A stretch of DNA of 64,000 nt from Stutzerimonas stutzeri (GTDB lineage: Bacteria > Pseudomonadota > Gammaproteobacteria > Pseudomonadales > Pseudomonadaceae), in NCBI RefSeq assembly GCF_015291885.1, contig NZ_CP036186.1:2941001-3005000 (forward strand), read 5' to 3'. A program made the translations under genes and the position numbers. Positions 1-8,785 of the stretch are shown here, piece by piece (position 1 is the first letter of the stretch; each line of letters opens with the position of its first letter). The notes under the pieces were generated by a model. It did no database searches. It had not been told where the DNA came from and saw only the letters and a list, made by a program, of their open reading frames with translations.

Positions 1-416
1 AACTTGCCACTGACAGCCAGAGGCAATGCCTTATGGATGCTGGCGTGGAAAGCATCTACATCTTGAATAAGATGATCTGCAGCCAGGACCAGCAGTATTG
101 GATCCTCAGCTTCTCCACTGACCTGCAACGCTGCCAAGGCAATTGCCGGTGCGGTGTTGCGCCCGACCGGTTCCAGCACGATATTGACTTGTTCAAGTCC
201 CATTACACGCAACTGCTCGGCAGCAAGAAACCGGTGTTCCTCGTTGCAGATTAGTCGCGGCACAGCCATATCCAATCCCTGCAGCCGCTGCAGGGTCGCC
301 TGCAACATGGACAGTTCGGCATTCGCCAAGGGCAGAAATTGTTTGGGATTAAGCTGACGCGACAGAGGCCACAGGCGGGAGCCATTGCCCCCGGCCATGA
401 TTACGGGGAAAAGCAT
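1..416 (-). CDS. manC: Mannose-1-phosphate guanylyltransferase, N-terminal part (cut by window edge)
   Basis: The first 138 codons run off the left end of the window. The product makes GDP-mannose from mannose-1-phosphate and GTP. Residues 6-15 read [10 protein letters not shown] and are followed by WPLSR and NPKQFLPL, the nucleotidyltransferase signature of the ManC/AlgA/WbpW family; later [16 protein letters not shown] is also typical. The ATG at 416 has an AGGA eight bases upstream. It is the last visible gene of the polysaccharide operon and supplies the substrate for Gmd and Fcl just upstream. Whether the C-terminal isomerase domain (bifunctional form) is present cannot be seen. Confidence 0.93.
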   Translation of the reverse strand, partial: MLFPVIMAGGNGSRLWPLSRQLNPKQFLPLANAELSMLQATLQRLQGLDMAVPRLICNEEHRFLAAEQLRVMGLEQVNIVLEPVGRNTAPAIALAALQVSGEAEDPILLVLAADHLIQDVDAFHASIHKALPLAVSGK

Positions 417-443
417 GTCAATTATCCTGTCGGACTCATTTTG

Positions 444-914
444 TTAAAGCAATGCTTGTAGATAAGCACGGGTATTGGCGTGCACTTCAGTGGATGCTTT
501 CACTTCAGAAATGTTCCACCAGCGGAAATGGCCGTGCTGATCGGTCGGAGGGGTAAGTGTGAATCCCTTAGGAAGCAGCAGGCGATAACCCAGCACGACA
601 TAATGCGTGTCAGGTGCACTACCTCCCTCGCCGTACACACTGTCCTGGTAAAAATGCTCATACACATCCAGCAAACGGGCTTGGTTCCGCTCGAAAACAT
701 GCCCCAGCTCGCCTTGGGCCAGCCTCCGAAAAGCGCCATCAAGGGATTCGTTTTTCAGGATCCGCCCTCCCGGCACAAACCAACCCCCCTGCGCTGGACG
801 ATTCAGACGCTGCCCCAAAAGCACCTCCCCTTGCTGGTTTTGTACGACGAGATCGATGGAAACTAGCGGGGTGGACGCAATTACAGTACGGAAGGTGTCA
901 TCGGACAACCACAT
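444..914 (-). CDS. gmm: GDP-mannose mannosyl hydrolase (Nudix family)
   Basis: A 156-residue Nudix protein that hydrolyses GDP-mannose to GDP and mannose by substitution at the sugar carbon. Residues about 43-75 hold the variant Nudix box: GGWFVPGGRI, then NESLDGAFRR and ELG, as in Gmm/WcaH rather than classical Nudix enzymes. The length fits the family (about 150-160). It lies 18 bp after fcl and 27 bp before manC, so it is part of the GDP-fucose operon, where Gmm is commonly found (as in colanic acid clusters) and may tune the GDP-mannose/GDP-fucose balance. Confidence 0.92.
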   Translation of the reverse strand: MWLSDDTFRTVIASTPLVSIDLVVQNQQGEVLLGQRLNRPAQGGWFVPGGRILKNESLDGAFRRLAQGELGHVFERNQARLLDVYEHFYQDSVYGEGGSAPDTHYVVLGYRLLLPKGFTLTPPTDQHGHFRWWNISEVKASTEVHANTRAYLQALL

Positions 915-932
915 ATTAAAAAACCTATTAGG

Positions 933-1910
933 TCAGTGTGTGCGAGCCAGCCCCTGATGAGCAACATACCAGGCATAGGCATCACGCAAACCGTCTTCCA
1001 GGCCAATACTGGCCTGCCAACCCAGGGCTTTAAGGCGCGAAATATCCATTAACTTGCGGGGCGCGCCGTCCGGTTTAGTGGCATCGAAACTCAGTCGTCC
1101 TGAGAAACCTGTCACCTTGGCAATGGTCTCTGCCAACTCACGAACGGTGCAATCGATACCGCTACCGACGTTGATATGCGTAAGCATCGGTTGGGTATTG
1201 GCTTGGTAGGTTTCGTCATCCAACTCCATCACATGCACGCTGGCGGCGGCCATGTCGTCCACATGCAGAAATTCGCGCATTGGCTTGCCGCTACCCCAGA
1301 TTATCACTTCATCATCCCCCCGTTGCACAGCCTCATGAAAACGACGCAGCAAGGCTGGGATCACATGGCTGTTCTCTGGGTGGAAGTTGTCATGCGGGCC
1401 GTACAGGTTAGTCGGCATCACGCTGCGGTAATCACGGCCATGCTGACGGTTGTAGCTTTCGCACAGTTTGATGCCGGCGATCTTGGCGATGGCGTAAGGC
1501 TCATTGGTCGGCTCGAGAACGCCAGTCAGCAACGCCGCTTCCTTCATCGGCTGTTCGGCATGTTTGGGATAGATGCACGAAGAACCAAGAAACAGCAGCT
1601 TCTGCACATCGTTCTGATGTGCAGCTTGGATGATATTGGCTTCGATCATCAGGTTCTGATAGATGAAGTCGGCCGGGTAAGTATTGTTGGCATGAATACC
1701 ACCCACTTTGGCTGCCGCTAGGTATACCTGTGCAATCCGATTGGACTGGATGTAGCGCTGTACCGCCGCCTGATCGAGCAGATCCAACTCATTACGGTCT
1801 GCAGTGAGAATATTCACATAGCCCAGCGCCTTCAGGCGCCGGACAATGGCCGAGCCGACCATCCCACGATGGCCGGCAATAAAAATAGCCTGATTCAGAT
1901 CACGTCCCAC
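933..1910 (-). CDS. fcl: GDP-L-fucose synthase
   Basis: A 325-residue short-chain dehydrogenase/epimerase. It converts GDP-4-keto-6-deoxy-mannose to GDP-L-fucose with NADPH. The N-terminal Rossmann motif reads [20 protein letters not shown] and YAIAKIAG hold the Ser and Tyr-xxx-Lys catalytic residues. The start is a GTG at 1910, 2 bp beyond the gmd stop, so translation is probably coupled. With Gmd it completes the two-step route from GDP-mannose, implying fucose (or a derivative) in the polysaccharide. Confidence 0.95.
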   Translation of the reverse strand: MGRDLNQAIFIAGHRGMVGSAIVRRLKALGYVNILTADRNELDLLDQAAVQRYIQSNRIAQVYLAAAKVGGIHANNTYPADFIYQNLMIEANIIQAAHQNDVQKLLFLGSSCIYPKHAEQPMKEAALLTGVLEPTNEPYAIAKIAGIKLCESYNRQHGRDYRSVMPTNLYGPHDNFHPENSHVIPALLRRFHEAVQRGDDEVIIWGSGKPMREFLHVDDMAAASVHVMELDDETYQANTQPMLTHINVGSGIDCTVRELAETIAKVTGFSGRLSFDATKPDGAPRKLMDISRLKALGWQASIGLEDGLRDAYAWYVAHQGLARTH

Positions 1911-1912
1911 AC

Positions 1913-3034
1913 TCAGTTCTCCACAGTCACCGGAACATCATGGCCATGCTGTTTTAGCAAGGCATGACGCTGAGCTACCTTGAGATCTTCCCGAACCATC
2001 TCCGCGCACATCTCCTGCACGGTGATTTCCGGCACCCAACCAAGTTTTTTCTTGGCTTTGCTCGGATCGCCCAAGAGAGTTTCCACTTCAGCAGGGCGGA
2101 AATAACGCGGATCGACACGCACGATCACATCGCCAACCTTAAGAGCCGGTGCATTGTCGCCTTCGATGCGCTCGACAATAGCTTGCTCATCCACTCCCTG
2201 ACCTTCGAAACGTAGGCTGATACCCAACTCTGCAGCCGTCCAACGAATGAATTCGCGCACCGAATATTGCACACCAGTGGCAATAACGAAATCCTCAGGC
2301 TGTTCCTGCTGGAGCATCATCCACTGCATACGCACATAATCCTTGGCATGCCCCCAGTCACGCAGCGCATCCATGTTGCCCATATACAGGCACTGCTCCA
2401 GGCCCTGAGCAATATTGGCCAGGCCACGAGTAATCTTGCGAGTCACGAAAGTTTCGCCACGGCGCGGGGATTCGTGGTTGAAGAGAATACCGTTGCAGGC
2501 ATACATGCGGTAGGCCTCACGGTAGTTCACGGTGATCCAATAGGCGTACAGCTTGGCCACAGCATAAGGCGAGCGTGGGTAGAAAGGCGTGGTTTCCCTC
2601 TGCGGAATTTCCTGTACCAAGCCATACAGCTCGGATGTGGAAGCCTGGTAGAAGCGGGTTTTTTTTTCCAATCCCAGCAGACGGATAGCTTCAAGAATAC
2701 GAAGGGTACCCATGGCATCAACGTCAGCCGTGTACTCGGGCGATTCAAAACTCACTGCCACATGAGATTGTGCACCTAGGTTATAAACTTCATCAGGCTG
2801 CACTTCTTGAATAATACGTGTCAAATTTGAGGAATCGGTCAAATCACCGTAGTGCAGTGAAAACTTCTTGTTGTCTACGTGCGGATCCTGGTAAATGTGA
2901 TCTACACGCTGAGTATTAAACGACGAAGCTCGGCGTTTAATACCATGAACCTCATAGCCTTTCTCAAGCAAAAACTCCGCGAGATATGATCCATCTTGGC
3001 CTGTAACCCCAGTTATTAGTGCGCGCTTACTCAA
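1913..3034 (-). CDS. gmd: GDP-mannose 4,6-dehydratase
   Basis: A 373-residue extended SDR enzyme that makes GDP-4-keto-6-deoxy-D-mannose. Visible features are the N-terminal [18 protein letters not shown](P) loop, STSELYG and [12 protein letters not shown] (Tyr-xxx-Lys), and [18 protein letters not shown], all diagnostic of Gmd. The start is a TTG at 3034 whose last two bases form the TGA stop of the upstream glycosyltransferase; an AAGG lies just upstream. Base composition returns here from the AT-rich block towards the chromosomal average. Confidence 0.96.
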   Translation of the reverse strand: MSKRALITGVTGQDGSYLAEFLLEKGYEVHGIKRRASSFNTQRVDHIYQDPHVDNKKFSLHYGDLTDSSNLTRIIQEVQPDEVYNLGAQSHVAVSFESPEYTADVDAMGTLRILEAIRLLGLEKKTRFYQASTSELYGLVQEIPQRETTPFYPRSPYAVAKLYAYWITVNYREAYRMYACNGILFNHESPRRGETFVTRKITRGLANIAQGLEQCLYMGNMDALRDWGHAKDYVRMQWMMLQQEQPEDFVIATGVQYSVREFIRWTAAELGISLRFEGQGVDEQAIVERIEGDNAPALKVGDVIVRVDPRYFRPAEVETLLGDPSKAKKKLGWVPEITVQEMCAEMVREDLKVAQRHALLKQHGHDVPVTVEN

Positions 3035-4260
3035 AGCCTTTCTCCCTTTAAGTTAACCATTTCATTATAAATACTTAAGCACGTATCCGCCACCACCTCA
3101 TAGCTAAACGAGCTTAGAATTTTATTTCTTGCCTCAACAGCAAAATCTATTTCAGCGGAATTTTCCAAAACCCAGCATATCCCGGCCGCAAGATCTGATG
3201 AATCGTATGGCTTAGCAGCGAAACCGTTGAGTTTATGATCAACAATATCAAGCAGACCCGTTATACCAAAGCATACGACTGGAGTACCACAGGCCATCGC
3301 CTCAGCAGCAGTCAGTCCAAATGTTTCCTGCCTAGACGGTATTACCATAACATCGGCAGCAGAATAAATAGAGCGCAAAACTGAATCATCCGAAACATGC
3401 CCCAAAAAATATACGGGCATTCCAATTTCCGGCAAACCCTCCAACTTATCAGCACCAAAGACAACCAAATGATAATCCGAATATGCCGGCAAACTTTTCA
3501 AAGCACGGCAAAGCTCAGAGAATCCTTTACGCACATCAGTAGTCGCTGCAGCAGCACCGAACAGTATAATTTTTGCTGACGAGCCAAGGCCCAATTTTAT
3601 CCGAGCCTCCGATTTATGCTCAGGGAAAAAAAGATTAGTATCAATGGCATTAGGGAGCGTCATGACTGCAGCTTTAGCCGCTACGGTACTTTCTCGCGCC
3701 ACTGATGAAATCCAATTGCTAACACCAAGCAGCGTAATACCGCGAGCCTTCTGAAAAAAAGCAACTTTACGAGCTAGCAAATTAAAACTTATATCTCTCT
3801 TTTTTGTTGAGTGTAACTGCGGGCAGCTGCCGCAAGTTTTCATCAACCCTAAACAATCGAAGCTATAATGACATCCTCCTGTAAGGGGCCACATATCATG
3901 CAAGCTCCAAAAAACAGGTTTGGATATTTTAAAAACGTCAGCTATCGATATACATCCAGCATTAACCCAATGGAAATGCACAACATCGGCATCACTACTA
4001 TTAATATAAGAAACCAATTTATTATTAGAAAAGCCTCCAGATGAAAACATAACTCTTTTCTTAGCGAGAATAAACCCTGGAAGCCGATCATAACAAACCC
4101 TAATTAAATATCTCATCTTCTCAAAAAAAGACATCTCAGAAGAGTAGACACTTATATACTCAACTTCAACACCACGATATCTTAGGGCGTCGGCCAGACG
4201 CAACGCTGCTCGCGCCGCCCCTCCCTTACTATAATAAGCATTGACAAAAATGACTTTCAT
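3031..4260 (-). CDS. Glycosyltransferase family 4
   Basis: A 409-residue GT-B fold glycosyltransferase acting at the cytoplasmic face on the lipid-linked O-unit. The acceptor half has [14 protein letters not shown] followed by a C-x(6)-CGSCPQL cluster, seen in WcaC-like GT4 enzymes. The donor half has [14 protein letters not shown] and [19 protein letters not shown], giving the E-x7-E donor-binding pair. It lies upstream of gmd with a 4-bp overlap. GDP-fucose or GDP-mannose is a plausible donor from context, but this is inference. The gene is distinctly AT-rich. Confidence 0.88.
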   Translation of the reverse strand: MKVIFVNAYYSKGGAARAALRLADALRYRGVEVEYISVYSSEMSFFEKMRYLIRVCYDRLPGFILAKKRVMFSSGGFSNNKLVSYINSSDADVVHFHWVNAGCISIADVFKISKPVFWSLHDMWPLTGGCHYSFDCLGLMKTCGSCPQLHSTKKRDISFNLLARKVAFFQKARGITLLGVSNWISSVARESTVAAKAAVMTLPNAIDTNLFFPEHKSEARIKLGLGSSAKIILFGAAAATTDVRKGFSELCRALKSLPAYSDYHLVVFGADKLEGLPEIGMPVYFLGHVSDDSVLRSIYSAADVMVIPSRQETFGLTAAEAMACGTPVVCFGITGLLDIVDHKLNGFAAKPYDSSDLAAGICWVLENSAEIDFAVEARNKILSSFSYEVVADTCLSIYNEMVNLKGERL

Positions 4261-4392
4261 ATATTAAACACCAACCATTGACACCCTAAAAAACCAATTA
4301 AATAAAAATTGGTTTTTAATTATTTCCCCACCCGGCGAAACCATAGAGTACGAGGCAAGATATCGATTGTAGCTTTACCCAACCCAAAAGGA

Positions 4393-5139
4393 TTAGCGGC
4401 GCAAAGGTTTGGGCATAAAAAGTTTAACTATTTTCTTTAGAGTCTCTCGAAAAATAATTGATGCATAATAAATATTAATTAAAATATTTTTATCAACGAC
4501 TCTCCACCACCCGACAATACTTCTAACTCTATTTATATCCGAAACACCTCCAGCAGATATAATAGAAACCAAGGCGTCGACTTTTTTAAAATTTCGGCCT
4601 GCCATATACGAAGTATAAAAAAATTCAAAATCAGCGGAAATATCATTTTTTATATTATAAAGATTTTTTTTATGGTACTCAGATTTAACAAAAACGCTTT
4701 GATGACAGAACTGAGAGCCTCTCCACAACTTACTAACATCTCCTGCCTTTCTATCCATTTTGGTTTGAGACCCTGGATAAAAAACCCTATTATTTCCATA
4801 CACAAAATCAAAATCAGGATCAACGAATTTTGATGCATTATTCAACGTATTGCTATCAAAAAAAACATCCCCAGCATTCATGAATATGATCCACTGTCCA
4901 GTAGCCAGGGTAACCCCTTTATTCATTGCATCATAAATTCCATCATCCTTCTCGCTCAGCCAAATATTTACTTTTTCTTTATTTTCTTTGATTACACTGA
5001 GCGTATGATCCGTGCTCGCACCATCAATCACCAAATATTCAAAATTATTAAAAGTTTGGCTAGATACACTTTCTATTGTTTTGTTTAAATTTTCAGCATC
5101 ATTGAAAACAACAGTCACAACACTAAATAATGGAGCCAA
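4393..5139 (-). CDS. Glycosyltransferase family 2
   Basis: A GT-A enzyme of about 248 residues. It begins APLFSVVTVVFNDAENL and continues with YLVIDGASTDHTLSVI and SEKDDGIYDAMNKG, the usual GT2 nucleotide-binding and DxD-like region; GDVFFD follows. This pattern resembles WcaA/WcaE-type transferases. I chose the TTG at 5139 because an AGGTGA lies five bases upstream and the family starts close to the first beta strand; an in-frame TTG at 5172 is an alternative. Donor and linkage are unknown. It sits 48 bp or less after the polymerase gene and 132 bp before the GT4 gene. Confidence 0.8.
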   Translation of the reverse strand: MAPLFSVVTVVFNDAENLNKTIESVSSQTFNNFEYLVIDGASTDHTLSVIKENKEKVNIWLSEKDDGIYDAMNKGVTLATGQWIIFMNAGDVFFDSNTLNNASKFVDPDFDFVYGNNRVFYPGSQTKMDRKAGDVSKLWRGSQFCHQSVFVKSEYHKKNLYNIKNDISADFEFFYTSYMAGRNFKKVDALVSIISAGGVSDINRVRSIVGWWRVVDKNILINIYYASIIFRETLKKIVKLFMPKPLRR

Positions 5140-5187
5140 ATCAATCACCTGATAAAATAACACAGCGTACAATAAGAGAACCCACCC

Positions 5188-6486
5188 TCAATTCCCCCAC
5201 TTTAATTTACCAAAAAATGAATTCGCCAAAGAATACAAAAAACCATATACAGACAAAATAAAAATTACCGGCTCAAACAGTGGAAAAAACATAACCCCAA
5301 AAATTATAGAAGAATAAAAAGCCATCAAAAAAGCAAAGGATAAACTTGATGGCCTCTTTAAGAAACTATAAATCATCATTATATGAGTCAAGAAAAAAAA
5401 CAAGCCAAGCCACAGAAAACCAAGTGGACCATATTCTTGCAAAACACCAGAGTACATTGTCTTCCAAAACCTTGGAAAAACCCCAAAGACATCATTAAAC
5501 TCGGAATGAAGCCTTAGGTGTTCTTCCATCTGTGGAGGCAAGTTAAGAAGGCCTTCTAAACGCCTGTATAGGACTGGGAGTGTTTGTGAAAGCGGCAATG
5601 CATCAACGCCATAATTTACTTTTAAATCATAGATTGCACTCAACCCCAAATACTCAACACCAAAGTATTGGTAAAGATAAACCAAAGGCACAACAACTGC
5701 TTTCTCACAAACATCTCCCTCACAGCTAATGTTAGAAATTGAGTATATAAATTCAGCCTGCTGGCCCTCAGCGTAAGACTGCCTGGAAAACTGGACAAAT
5801 AGCATTGAAACCACAACGAACGAGACTACAGTAATGGCGATAGCCAGGCGTCTAATAAAACTTTGACCGCTCAAGAAGAACATGCAACACATTAAAATGA
5901 TGAAACCAAAGATAAAATACTGTCGATTCCCACTAACAAGATAAACTAAAGAACATGCGACATAAGGAAGAAAATATAAAAAAGATTTTAGCGAAAAACC
6001 CCGAACAGCATAAACCAACGCTATATAAGAAAAAGGTAAAAACAGCATGACGAGATGCGACAATGGAGAGTCCCCGTCATAGAGCTCTCTATTGCCATGA
6101 AGATCTAAAGAAAGGGTTACGCCACGATAATAAAAAATATCTACTAAAATGAAAAGAAACGAACAAGCAGCTAAAAGCAGAACAATAGAGCTACGCTGCT
6201 CATTAAGATAAACTTCTCTAGCATATAAAGCAGAATTTTTAATTCGGCCACGAAAAATTAAGATCGGGAAAAAAATTATGAGAAAAACAATGGATATGGA
6301 AATAAAAACAACAAAAGAATTTAAATCAAAAACAGTCTTAAAAGGCGCCACCAACATAAAGAAAAGTGGGAAATACCAGACAGAAATTACCAGCCAGGAT
6401 ATACGCCTAAACCCATGATCATTAACGAATAAACGAACTAAAAATAAAATTAAAAAAAACGTTAGTATTGCTATGAATGTCCCCAT
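5188..6486 (-). CDS. wzy: Putative O-antigen polymerase (Wzy-like)
   Basis: A 432-residue, strongly hydrophobic protein with about a dozen predicted membrane segments and a large periplasmic loop around residues 240-330, the usual architecture of Wzy/O-antigen ligase-like polymerases. It has no close sequence signature that I recognise, which is normal for Wzy. It is the only such protein in the cluster, alongside Wzx and Wzz, so assignment rests on topology and context. It would join O-units at the periplasmic side of the inner membrane. Base composition is low in GC. Confidence 0.75.
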   Translation of the reverse strand: MGTFIAILTFFLILFLVRLFVNDHGFRRISWLVISVWYFPLFFMLVAPFKTVFDLNSFVVFISISIVFLIIFFPILIFRGRIKNSALYAREVYLNEQRSSIVLLLAACSFLFILVDIFYYRGVTLSLDLHGNRELYDGDSPLSHLVMLFLPFSYIALVYAVRGFSLKSFLYFLPYVACSLVYLVSGNRQYFIFGFIILMCCMFFLSGQSFIRRLAIAITVVSFVVVSMLFVQFSRQSYAEGQQAEFIYSISNISCEGDVCEKAVVVPLVYLYQYFGVEYLGLSAIYDLKVNYGVDALPLSQTLPVLYRRLEGLLNLPPQMEEHLRLHSEFNDVFGVFPRFWKTMYSGVLQEYGPLGFLWLGLFFFLTHIMMIYSFLKRPSSLSFAFLMAFYSSIIFGVMFFPLFEPVIFILSVYGFLYSLANSFFGKLKWGN

Positions 6487-6524
6487 CTATATCACAACCT
6501 CAAACGCCGACTTTAAATAAATAT

Positions 6525-7391
6525 TCATTGCCTAGGAAAACAATCCACCCACGAGAATGAAGATTTATTTATTACTTCCGCTCCCATAGCATCTGAAAAC
6601 AATTTAACTTGTCCATATACTTTCAAAGTTTGGTAAACTTTCATTATTTCATGTGCAATATTAGAAGCTTCTTGACCCTGACAATCCTTGTACACCCTCA
6701 CAAGCTCAGAACCATAGAAGTGCTTCCGCTCCATCTTTACTTCATTTGTCTCATTGTCAATTAAGAGACTTTGATGCCAAGACGTATCTGCACCATAAAA
6801 ACTCACCTTCTTATACCCTATAAGAATAGACAGGAAAATCGCTAGAGGCAGTACATTTATTGTATATGGAGAAATTAAGCGGGTACGTAGAATCTTCACA
6901 TACAGTTCATCTTCAATGTCAATTCTCGAAACCGAATTGTATATGAAAAAATGAACGTTCGGATTGATTATGTTCTTTTTAAAAAAACACAAGTCTGCAT
7001 GTTTTGGCAAGAAAACAACTAAAGGCCACTTCGTACTATTAGATATTTTTGAAAAAGTCGCTTTTCTTCTTTCTATGTAGCTTTCTTGTGCATCTGGCAT
7101 CCAAAAATATGGATCTAAAAACGTGTAAAACTTAGGTTTTATGATCTCGTAAAAATCAGAGTCTGCAAAATGATTGACACAAAAGAAATCAGCCTTCTCT
7201 TTGATTACATTTTCTAAATCTTCTTTTAAAGAGGGTCCATTACCCAAAACACAACACTCATCAGACAAATCCAAGTGGATTTTATTACGGAGTACCTTAC
7301 TTGAAAAACTGGAATTCTTTGACATCGAAATAAGCAACAAAACCAGACTGGGCATCGATTTAAATAAAAGAGAGAACCAAAATCTAATCAT
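6525..7391 (-). CDS. Putative transferase with a GNGPSL motif (DUF115/sialyltransferase-like), function unknown
   Basis: A 288-residue protein with a hydrophobic N-terminus. Around residue 50 it reads CCVLGNGPSLKEDL, then FCVNHFADSDFY, KPKFYTFLDPYFW and, near residue 195, VSFYGADTSWHQSL. A GNGPSL motif followed by a short VNxF and later YGAD recalls the DUF115/MptE-like and GT42 sialyltransferase-type folds; this is pattern resemblance only. It lies 5 bp downstream of the HAD phosphatase and after the KdsB-like gene, so a role in transferring or modifying the CMP-activated sugar acid is an attractive guess. Its alternative is a phospho-group transferase. Confidence 0.6.
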   Translation of the reverse strand: MIRFWFSLLFKSMPSLVLLLISMSKNSSFSSKVLRNKIHLDLSDECCVLGNGPSLKEDLENVIKEKADFFCVNHFADSDFYEIIKPKFYTFLDPYFWMPDAQESYIERRKATFSKISNSTKWPLVVFLPKHADLCFFKKNIINPNVHFFIYNSVSRIDIEDELYVKILRTRLISPYTINVLPLAIFLSILIGYKKVSFYGADTSWHQSLLIDNETNEVKMERKHFYGSELVRVYKDCQGQEASNIAHEIMKVYQTLKVYGQVKLFSDAMGAEVINKSSFSWVDCFPRQ

Positions 7392-7396
7392 TTAAT

Positions 7397-8047
7397 TTAA
7401 TTCTTTTTAAGATGAACTAACAAATCTTGCAGAGAGTCTATTTTAAAATCTGCATTTTCAAAATCATACATAGATTCCGACCAATTCCGAACAAAACAAA
7501 AATCCAAACCAGCCCGATTTGCAGCTTCGTAATCATACCGGCTGTCTCCAAAGAAAAGAGCTGGCTGCATAATATTTCCACGGCTGATCTCTCGTGACAA
7601 TATTTCGTCCTTATTTGTGGGGCTGCCGTATATTCCCCCATCGAAAAGATGGCTTAATTTACGAACAGCAAAAACATTACGCAATTCTTCTTCATCACCA
7701 CCAGAAACTATCAACCAGCTTATATGTTTTGTCATCAATCTTAGTTCGTTAAGTCTTGGCGCAACCTCGCACGAGAGCAGCCCGCTCCACACTTCTGAAG
7801 TATATGCCTTTAACAGACTAGAAATATCTACTCTTATTTCTTTTTCGATAAAGCTCGATATGAATTTTTCAAATTTCTTATACCGTGAAATACCTCCATT
7901 CTTGACGTGATAATCAATTAACTTGAGCGCAGCCTCTTCACCATAAGGTAATGCCGCATTATAAAATGCCTGAGTTTTTACTATATTGGAGTTCAAAACA
8001 ACTCCATCACAATCAAAAATTAAAGTCTTGTATTTTTCAAAATTCAC
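7397..8047 (-). CDS. HAD-superfamily phosphatase
   Basis: A 216-residue HAD hydrolase. Motif I is IFDCDGVVLNS (nucleophile Asp plus Asp two residues on), motif II lies at WLIVSGG (Ser), a Lys is present in SPTNKDEIL, and motif IV reads ALFFGDSRYDYEAAN. An alpha-helical cap occupies about residues 20-90. The GTG start overlaps the end of the KdsB-like gene by 11 bp, indicating coupled translation. Next to an aldolase and a CMP-sugar synthetase it most likely removes a phosphate from a 2-keto sugar acid phosphate, the role KdsC or the NeuB-pathway phosphatases play; this is inference. Confidence 0.82.
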   Translation of the reverse strand: MNFEKYKTLIFDCDGVVLNSNIVKTQAFYNAALPYGEEAALKLIDYHVKNGGISRYKKFEKFISSFIEKEIRVDISSLLKAYTSEVWSGLLSCEVAPRLNELRLMTKHISWLIVSGGDEEELRNVFAVRKLSHLFDGGIYGSPTNKDEILSREISRGNIMQPALFFGDSRYDYEAANRAGLDFCFVRNWSESMYDFENADFKIDSLQDLLVHLKKN

Positions 8048-8783
8048 AGTTATATATCCGCTTTAAAGCCTTTTCAACTGGCGCTACATCATCACGTACA
8101 TCTACAGCTAGACTTCCACCTGAGGTTTCAACCATCAAAATTTCTTTGTCCATTTCAAAATACCGCAAAATTTCGATATCCTCAGACGCCTCAAGCTCAC
8201 TTTTTCTCCCAAAATCTCGGAATTCAAGCAACTCCTTACGAGTAAACGCATATATACATACTTGCTTCTTGTAGCGCTTAGGCGCACTCGTTGCCTCTTT
8301 AAACCCTGGCAAAGCCTTCCGAGACATATACACAAGCCGCCCTGCTTCGTTAGTTATAACCTTAGGTATATTAACACTATCAGGATTTTCTGTTTCATGA
8401 ACCCAAGTAAATCCATTAACTATGGAGTCCATCGCTTCCATTTTTTTATAGAGAATTTTATTAATGTCATCTGGATTTAGCAGGGGCTCGTCTCCTTGAA
8501 CATTAATATATACATCTGCATCAATCTTTACTGCCGCCTCAGCCAAACGATCAGTTCCAGTCAATGCAGAATCACTAGTCATCACTGCTTGAAATCCAGC
8601 GGCCTCAACAACATCAAAAATTCGTTGATCATCAGTTGCAACAAATACTTTCTCCCGGCCCATTGCTTTAGCTGAAAGCTCAGCGACCCATAGAATCATA
8701 GGTTTGCCTAAAAGAGGGACCAGCGGTTTACCAGGAAAACGAGAAGACTTGTAACGGGCAGGAATTAAAACTACGCTTTTCAT
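8037..8783 (-). CDS. KdsB-like CMP-sugar acid cytidylyltransferase
   Basis: A 248-residue protein of the 3-deoxy-manno-octulosonate cytidylyltransferase family. N-terminal IPARYKSSRFPGKPL is the CTP-binding motif; INVQGDEPLL carries the metal-binding Asp; SRKALPGF, KQVCIYAFTRKEL and SGGSLAVDVRDD complete the KdsB pattern. Normal Pseudomonas kdsB for core Kdo lies in the lpxK region, so this extra copy inside an O-antigen cluster probably activates a different ulosonic acid. It follows the aldolase gene by 2 bp and overlaps the phosphatase gene. Confidence 0.88.
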   Translation of the reverse strand: MKSVVLIPARYKSSRFPGKPLVPLLGKPMILWVAELSAKAMGREKVFVATDDQRIFDVVEAAGFQAVMTSDSALTGTDRLAEAAVKIDADVYINVQGDEPLLNPDDINKILYKKMEAMDSIVNGFTWVHETENPDSVNIPKVITNEAGRLVYMSRKALPGFKEATSAPKRYKKQVCIYAFTRKELLEFRDFGRKSELEASEDIEILRYFEMDKEILMVETSGGSLAVDVRDDVAPVEKALKRIYNCEF

Positions 8784-8785
8784 TA

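Noticed and set aside
8037..8783. Calling this the housekeeping kdsB
   Set aside because: It sits in an AT-rich accessory cluster with an aldolase and phosphatase; core kdsB is expected in the lpxK region, so only a family-level name is used.
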